This document shows positions 11,933 to 23,115 of a stretch of DNA of 52,577 nucleotides, piece after piece. The DNA lies in assembly GCA_000181795.3 (NCBI GenBank), contig CM012955.1, forward strand, positions 1,207,137 through 1,259,713, given 5' to 3'. Numbering within the stretch: position 1 is the stretch's first letter; every line of letters begins with the position of its first letter. The notes below the pieces were generated by a model that ran no database searches, was not told the DNA's origin, and saw only the letters and a list, made by a program, of their open reading frames with translations. The position numbers were made by a program, and so were the translations under genes. The stretch is from Trichinella spiralis (lineage: Eukaryota; Nematoda; Enoplea; Trichinellida; Trichinellidae).

Positions 11933-12574
11933 ATGTTGAAAATGAGGAACGGTGTTTTGAACAATTTTTTAAATATTGCGCTGGAAAATTTGTTAGTTTT
12001 AGATTTTGAAGCAACCTGCGATCAACCGATACAAATTGAGCCGCAAGAGATAATTGAATTTCCTTGCGTCAATTTCAGTCTGAAAGAGGACAGAATCGTT
12101 TCTCAGTTCCACTCGTACGTCCGTCCAGAGGTGCATCCAAATTTGAGCTCATTCTGCACCAATCTGACCGGCATTGTCCAAGACATGGTCAACAATCAGC
12201 CGACACTGACCGAAGTTTTGACACAGTTTGACGGTTGGTTAGCTGAACAACAGCTGCTGACCGACGAACAACGCGACAAGTGGACAATGGTCACCTGCGG
12301 CAGTTGGGATTTGAATTACCAACTCCGCAATCAGTGTAAATGGATGGGACATCCGGTACCGTTGTATTTCAAAAGTTGGATCAATATAAAGAAGATCGCT
12401 TGCAATGCTACTGGCAATTATCCGAAAAGTTTGATCGCCATGATGCAATCTTTGGGCGTTGAACACGAAGGCCGACTCCACAGCGGTATAGATGACGTGA
12501 AAAATATTGTTCGCACTGTACAAGAGTTGAAGCGTCGCAAGCAACCGTTCTACGTCACCGACAGCTACCGTTGA
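11933..12574 (+). CDS. ERI3: ERI3-like 3'-5' exonuclease, DEDDh family
   Basis: RNase of the ERI-1/3'hExo clade. Relatives trim histone mRNA tails, 5.8S rRNA ends or small RNAs; the role of ERI3 itself is poorly known. The 213-residue product is almost only the exonuclease domain. Exo I is VLDFEATCD (catalytic Asp and Glu) at about residue 22, followed by QEIIEFPCV. Exo II lies around VTCGSWDLNYQL, and exo III is LHSGIDDVKNI with the catalytic His and Asp. YVRPEVHP, LTGIVQDMVNNQPTL and KSWINIKK match ERI3 better than ERI1, and no SAP domain precedes it. Single exon. The frame is open upstream to 11783 but has no ATG there, so 11933 is the first usable start. Human ERI3 is longer at the N-terminus, so a missing upstream exon is possible. 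Confidence 0.88.
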   Translation: MLKMRNGVLNNFLNIALENLLVLDFEATCDQPIQIEPQEIIEFPCVNFSLKEDRIVSQFHSYVRPEVHPNLSSFCTNLTGIVQDMVNNQPTLTEVLTQFDGWLAEQQLLTDEQRDKWTMVTCGSWDLNYQLRNQCKWMGHPVPLYFKSWINIKKIACNATGNYPKSLIAMMQSLGVEHEGRLHSGIDDVKNIVRTVQELKRRKQPFYVTDSYR

Positions 12575-13195
12575 ATGATGAAACAAGAAATGGAAGAAGA
12601 AAATGAATAATAATAATAATAATAATAGAAAAGAGATAATGCTCGCTTTCAGTTGATAATTCAATGTGCTGAAGGAAATTTCAAACATTTTTCTCCCCAG
12701 TTAAATCAAATAAATAAAATAATAAAATGAATAATCGTTTCAACTTTGTCAATACTGAACGCAATTTTCTTTTTTCTCCTCGAAATTCTCCTAATTGCCA
12801 AGCATATACACTAACACACACACACACAAAACACAAATTAAATTAACAAATGTGTTTTACTCACTCACATGATGATCACAGTTGAATTAATTGCAAATCA
12901 TTCATCCATTCTGTCTGTCTGTCTGCTCTTACTGCAAATGTTAATATTTGTTGATTTTATTTTTAGTCCATTTAAGTAAAAAAGAAAAAACAGAAACCAA
13001 AGTATATAAATAAAATAAATCTGTGGGTGGGTGGGTTTTGTGTGTAGAGGCATTTTGAGAAGAATAATATAATTTCACCATGACAAGAGAGTAAAGATTT
13101 TCGAATTGGAAATTATACTAATTTTTGATGTCGGGCAAATTGTGTAATAAAAGCAACCGAAAGCTAAAATTCTAATTCAAAATTGCCACCTTTCT
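12575..13195. other. Convergent intergenic region, low complexity
   Basis: Lies between the ends of ERI3 (+) and the coiled-coil gene (-). It contains short simple repeats: TAA units near 12607, CA units near 12815 and GTGG units near 13022. AATAAA occurs near 12711-12725. No exon is seen. Confidence 0.5.
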
Positions 13196-16100
13196 TCATT
13201 CTACCATGATCCAATTGTTCATACTACCGTAATCGTTGTAGCAAGTGGGGTGCTGAGAGCTACAGTCGCAATTTTGCAATTGCAAAAATCGAAACTCATG
13301 CCGACCCAACGGCACGTCAATTCCAATAGACCAAACTCCATCGTCCTGCTTGTTCATCAATATGGCGCACTCCCAGTTGTAAAAGCTGGCTGTCAAATAC
13401 ACCTGATGCGCTGTCGCACAAGCATACTTAAAAATTACATGACGAAACTGTTTATTCTCATTGGACGATCTGAAAAGTGAAATTATAAAAGAAAATTTTC
13501 CACTTCAAATTTTTCCTTCTGGTAAATTTGTCCACTTACACCTGGGCTAAATTCCACTTTTGACGATCGTAATAGGGATCTTTCCTGACAATCAGAGCTT
13601 CGTTGATAATATTTTTAATGGTACAATTGTACTTATCCAACTCTGCACATCTGCATATATGGAAATGTGTGCATTTTTACAGCAAATTGGGCATCACTTA
13701 CCTCGAAGAATAATTTTCCATCTCACGTTTGAAATATTCCTTTTCACCTTCATACCATTTGGCTTTGTTGGTCATGTCGTGCAGTTGAGCTTGAAGACGT
13801 TCACATTCCCTGAAAGCACTGTCGTTTTGAGCGTGTTCAGATGAGCGTCGTTGAATTTCATTTTCAAGTTCCTGAACTCGACGTCGAAAATATTCCACCT
13901 CCCCGTGGTACCAATCAGCTCGGCTAGTTTCTCTGTCAAGAGATGCTTTCAAAGCGTCAATCTCCCTAACCATGTTATCCATATTTTCACTGCAAAGAAG
14001 AAGCGAATGAGAAAAATAAAATCAATTTGCAAAATACAATTGGCTTTTTGCTTCGATTATACGTTTGCCTCTTTTCCGCTTGATGACCATCTTCGTTGTT
14101 TTGCATACTCTTCGAATGAGCCAACTCAGAGCGAACCTTTTGCAACTCCAGGTAAGCTTTGTACAATTCTGATGACAATTCTTCGTATTTCTTTTGAACG
14201 TCTTGTTTCATTTGACTGTTCTGAGGATTTCTGAAATGTCAAAAGAGGTTCTTTTTTTCCCATTGAAACAAATGCAAAATTACAGTAACCCGCCTTATGA
14301 AATGTTGATTTTCTCGAAGTTTTGCTTTGAGTTCATAGTTTTCCATTTCCAACATGGAAACTTTCGCCTCCAGCTCTTCCACGTTATTCGTGTAAGCATT
14401 GTTGTTCGACTGCGATCTATCAAAATTGTATTTGAAAGAATTTTTTGTATCTGAAAAGTAAGTACCATCTAATTTGTATATGCAACAAAGATGAAAAAGA
14501 TTTCGTGCACAATATGCAGCAGATGGATGCTTTTCAACGTTGTCATTGCCTGTCTCTATTAAACAGTGCAATAACTGTTTCCAAGTGACGACAAACACAC
14601 GCAAATATCCCCCTCTGAAGAAATGAGATAACATGCAATTTTGCTATTTGGAAATTGGCAAAATGCATCAATATTGGAACTGAGAATATTATTTCAAGTA
14701 TTCAAACAATTCTCTTGACAAATGATTATTAGATCAGTTGAAGAAGACAACGAAAAATAATCCTCATCCGAAACTTTCAAATTAATGAAATGAAATAATT
14801 GGAAATAATTTATTAAAAAATAATTTAAAAAAATTAATAATGAATAATTTTCTTCAATTTCAATGATAAAAATCGACGAAAAGTGCTACAAAAAGCCAAA
14901 ACAAACAAATAAACAAACTTGTATTGTTCTTGTCCAACAATTTAGTTTTATCACTGACAGGAGATGAACTTTTTGCCAAAAATTAATAAATTGCCACAAA
15001 CTAGAATTCGACTCTTCTTCATCAGAATGAAATGTCAAATTTCAACTGCAAAATTCTTCAACTGTTCAAATAAATAATTTTCGAAAGCAAATTGATCATC
15101 GATCGGCTGTCATTTATGGAAACAAACCAACAAGTAAACAAGGAAAAAAAATGTAAAGAAGAAAATTTCCATCCTCCGCTGGCGCTGCGTAGAACATTTT
15201 TCTCGTTTCAATTTCATTTCATTTTTTTGAACTGAATAAAATAATTTCAAAAATGACAAACAGCAACAATTTGTTGAACAAGCAAGCAAGCATGAACGGT
15301 AAGTGATGAGGCTTAAATTCATGCAATAAGGAACTTGCACGTGGAACAACTGCACGTGAAATAACAGTGGTGTTCCCGAATGATCAGATTAGTGTTCTTC
15401 AATTTCGTGAAGCATCATATTCTCAAAAGTAATAATAACGCGCTTCAAAAGTGAACGCTGCCGGATGCAAGTGTTACTTTTTCAAAATTGCAATTTTCCC
15501 CATTCATTTGCATCATCAAGATCATAGAATATAATAAAAATGACGAACAACAAACGCAAACGTAATCCAACAGAGAAATAGATTCGTTTCGATAATGCCA
15601 ACTTTGAAAAATGTTGCCATAATTTTTAACGAGCAAGAGAAAAAAAAGCAAAACTTGACACTGATAACCAGAAAACAACAGGCCCAACAAAAGCACCAGC
15701 AGTAGTAGTAGTAGTAGTAGTAGTACAAGGGAATGAAAAATAAGCTTAAATTAGCATTGCCATCAGTCACCCTGACGACCAAAAGAAGAAAAAAAATACA
15801 AAAAAAGCAGGATTCAAAAAAATATTTAAAAAATTTCTTCCAATGTCGTTCAAATTAAAATTGGAATTTTGAAATATTTGACAAATTATCAATTTTGCAA
15901 AATGCTGCTCATCAGAATATTAATAAATATTACTCACGTCATTGGGATTTCAATTTCTCAAAAAATGAAAAAACTGTTGAGAAATTTACGACGAAACGCA
16001 AAAGAACGCTGGAATTGTTCTGCGTCGAGAATGGGCTGTTTGGAAAGCTTCGCTTCTTTCAGCGCGCTTGATTAGCACTGCGAAGATTAAACTGAATATT

Positions 16101-16532
16101 TATTTACTCAATATACTGTCTAGTCTGGATTCTTGAGCACAATTTGCTTATCAAAACCGAGATTCGTCAATTACAAACGCAACTTGTATAAAATTAAAGC
16201 GACAAATTAAAAATTAAATATCTAAAATTCCTACAGTATGCCAATTTTATATTTCACTTCAAATATTTGAAGAAAAGATTTATATTTCATTCTATATCTC
16301 TTCCACTCTGTCTCTCTTGACTATCTATCTTTAACTCACCTGTTTTCATTTTGCTCTGCAGTTATCATCTGATTATCGGTATTGATATCGAGCAATGGGC
16401 TTCTTGGATTAGCTTCAATTTCAACAGTTGATGCTCTGAAAACAAAACCTTTTGTTAAAAACATTTTCAAACAAAATAAACTACAACAAACTGTTAGCAA
16501 TTAAATGAAAATCAATTTTCCACAATAAATAA

Positions 16533-16570
<38 letters not shown>

Positions 16571-17828
16571 GCATGCTAAATGATGGTCTCTAAAATGAGG
16601 CCTTCCCATTTGTTTGCAAGGTTGCCAGCGTACGACTGGGTATGCTTTTGATAGAAAAATCTGGTTTCAACCCCCTGAAACGAAAAGAAGTCAAAATGGC
16701 AAAGATGGACGAGATGCAATTTGACATATTTTATTACGAACAGCCGGCAACAAATGGAATCACACCAACCAACAGCGTAAGCTTTGACAAACGACCGGCA
16801 GTGGTCGAACAATTGTAAATCATATTGTAAACGGAGCATGAATTTTTTTTATTTTCAATCAAATTTTTTCCTTTTTCATGGGATTAGGAAGAGGGAAGAA
16901 AATTTACCGTAAAAAATGAACATTGCATTAAAATCAGTGGAAACAATCTTTTTTTATCACTTTAAAATTTAAACTTGCTACATAAATATCCTCAAATTCA
17001 AACAACATACATACAAACACATATATATATATATATATCAATGTACGTACGTATAGAATAAGTAAATAAAAATCAAGTTCATTTTTAAATTGCAACCCTT
17101 CATTTTTGAAAAACAAAATAACAAAATATCACAAAATTCAAAAAACATTTTGTGTACTTTCTTCAGATAAATCAGTTTTAGAATATAATATTTTATGAAA
17201 ATTTCAAATGATGCAACTGTTACACTGATTGAATGTAACGTTGAACGTTGAAAAAGTCTATATCAAATTCGACAAAAACAGAAAATTACTATTCCTTACA
17301 TTGATCGACAAAATCAACTTGAATATCAATCACTATATAGCTTTTCAAGTATCATCGATAAGCACAAAACGTATGCATAAAAGGAAAGAAAAAGAGAACG
17401 AGCAATAAACGCGTTCAATTGTTTACATATATGCAACATTTTAAACAAACAGCGTGTTTACTATTGAAAAGCATTCAAAGCTCGACATTGTTTCTTAATA
17501 TTCACGTCATCTTTTCAAGATAAAAGCATTCCAATAAGAAGCACATTTTTGTCACAAAAATTAAAAGCTGCTTTCAAACACATAACAACAATAAAATAAA
17601 ATACTTCTAAAGAATATCTTAGACAGATATTAAATCAATGGACACTTTTCGCAGAATTCGCTCTTCAATTTCACTGAACTTGGCAGAAAAGCGGGAAATG
17701 CCACAAGAAAAAAAAGAGGACAATGACAACAGGCCAACCTCGAAATAAGCCACAGCAGTTGACTGTTCATCACAACATTGCACTTCATTATTCGGCCTTC
17801 GCATTCTTATCTTTAACGAATCGTTCAT
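13196..17828 (-). CDS. Coiled-coil protein with C-terminal AMPK-type glycogen-binding fold
   Basis: No named family recognised. The 3' exons are well supported. An exon near 16437-16340 (ASTVEIEANPRSPLLDIN) splices across about 1.9 kb to 14422-14296 (NNVEELEAKVSMLEMENYE). Then follow 14230-14065, 13990-13708 and 13650-13522, and the last exon ends at the TGA at 13196. Frames and GT-AG sites agree. The middle is long coiled coil with a repeated motif, ADWYHGEVEYFRRRV and KAKWYEGEKEYFKREM. The last about 90 residues (VYLTASFYNWECAILMNKQ-DGVWSIGIDVPLGRHEFRFL) match the CBM48/AMPK-beta pattern of a strand, SFNNW, DGxW and PxGxxEFxF. The 5' end is unsure: an ATG exon at 17828-17739 and a piece near 16676 fit in phase but are not proven. 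It may act as a scaffold that binds glycogen; that is inference only. Confidence 0.65.
15702..15724. repeat. (TAG)n microsatellite
   Basis: About eight TAG units inside the 1.9 kb intron of the coiled-coil gene. The intron holds no other visible feature. Confidence 0.85.
16534..16570. repeat. (TAA)n microsatellite
   Basis: About twelve TAA units, in the 5' half of the coiled-coil gene and probably intronic. Confidence 0.85.
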
Positions 17829-18470
17829 TGCTTGCCACGTTAGTATTCCGTTATCACTGAATTAATTTTCATATTAATCTCTGATCACGATTGTTCGAAA
17901 ATTGGAATGTTATGCCTTTCGGTCAAATTATCAAACACCAGTAGTACCCAAAATGAAGTTTCTACCGCTCAACTCTCTGCTCAACTCATTTCACTCCGCT
18001 GCTACAGATAAATTTTTGCATCACACCAAACTAACAAAAAATTTATCTTTTCAATCAAGATATCCTGCAAAAAAATACGTTTTCCTCCTTAGTTCAGTAC
18101 GACAAATTAGTTGTTGAAAAAAATCTAAATTTAGAAAACATAACTAAAAAGTTTTTTGAATTATAAGATATTTTAAACAACATTATGTATAAAATGAAAA
18201 CAAATTGTAGACATAATTTTGTCAAAATTTCAGTATATTCCCAAATAAAATTGAGACAAATTTTCACTTTAAAATAAGTACAATCGCTATTCACTTTTTA
18301 TACCTGACAATCAGAAATTAAAGTTCACTGTAGTTCAATTCAGTTTAAACAAAATTCACTTTAAAATGTGCCATATATATCAAACAGCATTAAACACAGT
18401 CGATTCAGTTTAGTGTTTGCGGTAAAAGCGAGTAGCCTTTAAGAAACGTTTTACAAACAACTGCAAAAAA
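17829..18470. other. Intergenic and promoter region of paralogue 1
   Basis: From 17924 on this is the left part of the duplicated unit and matches 20442 onward with a constant offset of 2518 bases. It should hold the promoter of the first tail-anchored protein gene. The open frame at 18094-18294 (-), repeated identically at 20612-20812, lies in this block. It is identical because the DNA is duplicated, and I see no reason to call it coding. Confidence 0.6.
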
Positions 18471-19784
18471 ATGGAAAAAAATGTAAGATATTCAAACTAT
18501 CACAGGTAATTTATAACATTACACTTAAATTTGTTATTCTAATGTAGACAGCAGAAAATGTCGATGAATTGAACAAAAAGTCGATGAATCAAATGGCTGG
18601 CGCCGACATGAAGCATCAGACTAATAAAGGTAAATCGAAAAATAAAACCATGTTGGGAGGCAGTTCAAATATACAAATGGAAAGTTTCATACTACAGAAA
18701 CGTTTTTGAATAACCTTCTTTGCTGGTTTTAGGTAGTGAAATTAAAGAAAATGATTATGATGCGCAGGGCGCATTAAAGGAGGTTTTGCCGAATGAAGAA
18801 CAAAACTTTAATAAGGAAAAAGGTATTGGAGAAGCGTCGTTGATCACAGCGGTTGATGTAGCTTCGAAAAATATTAGCGAATCAGATACAGTTTCAGGTG
18901 AACAGAGACATGTGGAAATGGCAAATTCGATCGAAGAATCTGCTTCTCTACAGGGGTCGTCGATCACTGCAGACGGCATGAGTTCCACAAGTGACGTAGA
19001 TTCTAAGAGTACTTCAGGAGATGTTGGTATAATTAACGCACAACATTCGTCCGAGGAGACGGTATCAGATGTAGCGTCGTCGATTACAGCAGTTCATGAA
19101 ACTTCGAATAATCTCGATGCGACAAGTTGCGCTTCAATCGATGTACAGATTATGAAAGGGGAAAATATGGGTGAAAAGACAGCTACTCAGCAGCTGTCTT
19201 CCCACCTTTCAGATGTCAAGTTTATCTACACTGACGATGACGACATAATTGATCTTGAGGAGTTTGGTTTTTACGATATGAAACATTGTATCGAAGGGAA
19301 AAATTCTGAACAGGCATCGTCGCTGGATGCGCATGGTGAAAGTTGTAGCGAGGATGGTAAAACGAAGAGATTAATTGGTGACTTTGAGGATGTAGTGCAT
19401 GAACGTTTTGGTGTAGTGGAACTACCCGTAAGTCGACACGGTAAAGGAGGATTTGAAACAAGAGGAGTGCGGACTGTATTAGTGGAATGTTGGATCGAAG
19501 ATAAAGTTCCTGCAAAAGCGTCGTCGATCAATGGAGATGTTGGAAGTTCAAAAAACGATGGAGACACCAAAGCCGTTTCTAAGAAAGTTGTATTTTGTGC
19601 AAGGGACGTTTTTCACGACGATTGGTGGTTCTTAAAAAGCAGAAATCGATGCATAGGATGGGGGTTGGTTTTTCTATTTTCTGCGTTTTTTTTGACTCCG
19701 GTAGAAGTTGTTGCGCTATTCATTGCGTTATATTTTATGCACGCAATGTCATTGCACGACCGAGAAATGCATTCTCAGAAATAG
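18471..19784 (+). CDS. Acidic, Ser-rich tail-anchored protein, paralogue 1
   Basis: Unknown family. Three exons: 18471-18482 (MEKN), 18548-18629 and 18733-19784, with GT-AG introns, give 381 residues. The long N-terminal part is Ser/Asp/Glu-rich, low in aromatics and probably disordered, with recurring short phrases (for example ASSITA). The C-terminus has a hydrophobic region of about 40 residues (WGLVFLFSAFFLTP, then VEVVALFIALYFM), long enough for one or two membrane spans, with only about 12 residues after it. There is no signal peptide, so the topology suggests a tail anchor with the bulk in the cytosol. The first about 100 residues of exon 3 align with paralogue 2, the rest does not. 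It could be a lineage-restricted, fast-evolving gene; the function is not known. Confidence 0.7.
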
Positions 19785-20988
19785 CGCTATTCTCTCAATG
19801 TTACTGAATTTGAACTAATCGCCGATTAGTTCAATGATCAATCATCATTTTTATATTTTCGTAAAATTAATATTCATTTGAAATATACTGTATTTTTGAA
19901 CTTGATTAATTTTGTTCCATTTCATTTTGTAAATTTTTCACTCATTGTTATCTGAATTGATTTTCATTATACCATTGTTATATACTCATTTTTAATTTAT
20001 ACATGAATATATTTTTTAAGAAACAAATGATAGAGTAGAATTTCAATTCAGTTTGGATTTTCTATTAATTATCTGTACCAAATTAAAGTTGATATAATTA
20101 TGATTGTATAATAAATAAATTCACATTAAGCGTTGTCGTTTGTCAGCAGTGCACCGTTAGAAACAATAGAAAAGTTTTCCACTTTAGTATATTATTTAAA
20201 TCAAAACTGCAGTAGAATATGATGTAATTGATTTTCACTCATAGAAAGTGAAACAGATAAGAATAGCAGGTTGCACTAATAGCAATTTATTATGATTTCT
20301 CTTTGTGTTTAAGAAAACACGCTTAGATGTTGCTTCTTTTTGTGAAGTTCTGTACAATGTGTTTACCAATAAATAAGGCACATCACCTGCCTTGAGATGT
20401 AACCGATTTTCCAGGGTATCAGTTCAGTCTACTATTCCCGGCAAATTCTCAAACACCACTAGTACCCAAAATGAAGTTTCTACCGCTCAACTCTCTGCTC
20501 AACACATTTCACTCCTCTGCTACAGATAAATTTTTGCATCACACCAAACTAACAAAAAATTTATCTTTTCAATCAAGATATCCTGCAAAAAAATACGTTT
20601 TTCTCTTTAGTTCAGTACGACAAATTAGTTGTTGAAAAAAATCTAAATTTAGAAAACATAACTAAAAAGTTTTTTGAATTATAAGATATTTTAAACAACA
20701 TTATGTATAAAATGAAAACAAATTGTAGACATAATTTTGTCAAAATTTCAGTATATTCCCAAATAAAATTGAGACAAATTTTCACTTTAAAATAAGTACA
20801 ATCGCTATTCACTTTTTATACCTGACAATCAGAAATTAAAGTTCACTGTAGTTCAATTCAGTTTAAACAAAATTCACTTTAAAATGTGCCATATATATCA
20901 AACAGCATTAAACACAGTCGATTCAGTTTAGTGTTTGCGGTAAAAGCGAGTAGCCTTTAAGAAACGTTTTACAAACAACTGCAAAAAA
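19785..20988. other. 3' flank of paralogue 1 and promoter of paralogue 2
   Basis: From 19785 to about 20440 it matches the 3' flank of paralogue 2 (22510 onward), ending in the orphan DOMON-gene fragment. From 20442 it repeats the promoter region of paralogue 1. AATAAA occurs near 20111-20116. No other gene is seen. Confidence 0.6.
20372..20440 (-). pseudogene. Orphan fragment of the DOMON gene 3' end
   Basis: This stretch matches 23104-23172, the last codons, stop and start of the 3' UTR of the DOMON-type gene, in the same orientation, with several substitutions. The intact copy encodes TSRLSRGPGSSVTSQGR then stop. Here that frame is disrupted and nothing upstream of it is present. It was carried along when the neighbouring unit was duplicated and is no longer attached to a gene. 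Confidence 0.85.
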
Positions 20989-22509
20989 ATGGAAAAAAAT
21001 GTAAGATATTCAAACTATCACAGGTAATTTATAACATTACACTTAAATTTGTTATTCTAATGTAGACAGCAGAAAGTGTCGATGAATTGAACAAAAAGTC
21101 GATGAATCAAATGGCTGGCGCCGACATGAAGCATCAGACTAATAAAGGTAAATCGAAAAATAAAACCATGTTGGGAGGCAGTTCAAATATACAAATGGAA
21201 AGTTTCATACTACAGAAACGTTTTTGAATAACCTTCTTTGCTGGTTTTAGGTAGTGAAATTGAAGAAAATGATTATGATGCGCAGGGCGCATTGAAGGAG
21301 GTTTTGCCGAATGAAGAACAAAACTTTGATAAGGAAGAAGGTATTGAAGAAGCGTCGTTGATCATAGCGGTTGATGTAGATTCGAAAAATATTAACGAAT
21401 CAGATACAGTTTCAGGTGAACAGAGACATGTGGAAATGGCAAATTCGATCGAAGAATCTGCTTCTCTACAGGGGTCGTCGATCACTGCAGACGGCATGAG
21501 TTCCACAAGTGACGTAGACTCTAACAGTAATTCAGGGGATGTTGGAATTGTGGAAAATGAACATTTGGACAGGGAGAAACGTCTTGGGCCGTTAAAGTTC
21601 GTTGACGAAGACAGTGAAAGTTTGAAAGGAGAGGAAGTGAGGAAAGCTTCGCAAGAAGTTGCAATTATTGAAGCAGAAGAAGTTTTCGAAAAAGCATCTT
21701 GGAGCATTGATATTAGTGAAAATTCGACTTCTGATATAAAGGTCTCAAATAGTATAAATACAATTGAAATATTCGAACATAAACAGTTCGATAATGAACG
21801 ATTTCTGAAGCCATTAATGCCGGACGATGACTTCAGTCAAAGAAGTTCCTATGACTCGAATTTCATACACCAGCATTCAAATTATTCGAGTACATTTTCC
21901 AGCAGTTTAGCATCATGCGATATATTCGCGTCGGTCAGTTCATCAATTGAGGATTCAGTGATCGAGGATAGTGTTCCGACATATTCACAAAATTTTGGAA
22001 TTTCAATATGTGAATATTTGAGCGGTAACAGTCAAATCAGGGAAAATTCGTTCCTCGATTTTGGAAGTCAAACTGCAGAAAGCAGTGAAGATGCGACTAC
22101 CGCTTCAGAGTGGATTCTAATTGAAGAAAAAGCTTCAGAAGGTGATGAAGATGGCAAGCATGATTCTACAGATGTTCGAACGGTTGAAGCGCAATATGTT
22201 CAAGAAATGAAAGTTTCTGAAGAGGCGACAACAATGATTGCAAATTGCCAAAATGAGAAAAGTGCCAAAAAAGCGAACGCGGCTTCAGAGAAACTTGGGA
22301 TTGCTGAAGAAAATGCTTCTGACAATCAAAATGTACTTGTTAGAAATACGTGGCTTAGAAGCATTATGTTGAGCTTTGTGATCGACTATGCATTTGTGGT
22401 GTTTATTTTTTTCCTCTGTCCCCGTATTATGAATGGCTGGTCTTTTTTTCTTATGTTATACATGAACACATTATTATGGTTGAACGAAGACTTGCATTTT
22501 CAGAAATAG
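20989..22509 (+). CDS. Acidic, Ser-rich tail-anchored protein, paralogue 2
   Basis: Exons 20989-21000, 21066-21147 and 21251-22509 give 450 residues, 69 more than paralogue 1. Exons 1-2, both introns and the first about 100 codons of exon 3 align with paralogue 1. After SGDVGI the two proteins cannot be aligned until the last few residues (LHFQK against MHSQK). The middle is again acidic and Ser-rich with many Glu (ASEGDEDGK, KASEKLGIAEENASDN and the like). The C-terminus again has two hydrophobic stretches (SFVIDYAFVVFIFFLCP and SFFLMLYMNTLLWL) and a short tail. So the membrane topology is kept although the sequence is not. Function unknown. Confidence 0.7.
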
Positions 22510-23115
22510 TGCTATTCTCTCAATGTTACTGAATTTGAACTAATCGCCGATTAGTTCAATGATCAATCATCATTTTTATATTTTCGTAAAATTAATATTC
22601 ATTTGAAATATACTGTATTTTTGAACTTGATTAATTTTGTTCCATTTCATTTTGTAAATTTTTCACTCATTGTTATCTGAATTGATTTTCATTATACCAT
22701 TGTTATATACTCATTTTTAATTTATACATGAATATATTTTTTAAGAAACAAATGATAGAGTAGAATTTCAATTTAGTTTGGATTTTCTATTAATTATCTG
22801 TACCAAATTAAAGTTGATATAATTATGATTGTATAATAAATAAATTCACATTAAGCGTTGTCGTTTGTCAGCAGTGCACCGTGGGAAACAATAGAAAGTT
22901 TTTCCACTTTAGTATATTATTTATATCTAAACTGAAGTAGAATATGATGCAATTGATTTTCACTGATAGAAAATGAAACAGATAAGAATAGCAGGTTGCA
23001 CTAATAGCAATTTATTATGATTTCTTTTTGATTTCGTTTAAGAAAACACGCTTAAATGTTGCTTTCTTTTTGTGAAGTTCTGTACAATGTGTTTACCAAT
23101 AAATAATAAGACACA
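22510..23115. other. 3' flank of paralogue 2, convergent with the DOMON gene
   Basis: Matches 19785-20371 with scattered changes that become more frequent to the right. AATAAA-type signals occur near 22837 on the plus strand. No exon. Confidence 0.6.

Larger units (their letters stand above)
17924..20440. repeat. Tandem duplication, unit 1
   Basis: Left copy of a direct repeat of about 2.5 kb. From 17924 to about 18732 it is ungapped against 20442-21250, with about 7 differences in 809 bases by eye. It contains a complete gene (18471-19784), its 3' flank, and at its right end a decayed copy of the last 60-odd bases of the DOMON gene. The right end is sharp at 20440/20441, where unit 2 begins. 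Confidence 0.9.

Noticed and set aside
15110-15782. Three minus-strand open frames rich in Phe, Leu and Cys in the coiled-coil gene intron
   Set aside because: Composition follows from simple repeats (TAG units) and AT-rich DNA; no splice sites continue the coiled-coil frame through them.
18094-18294. Identical 66-codon minus-strand open frames here and at 20612-20812
   Set aside because: The identity comes from the DNA duplication. The frame lies in promoter sequence of the plus-strand genes, has no ATG-context or domain support, and noncoding DNA next to it is just as conserved.
18496-18512. TATCACAG, the seed of the miR-2 family, in both duplicated copies
   Set aside because: It is intronic, with no pairing arm on either side; it repeats only because the unit is duplicated.
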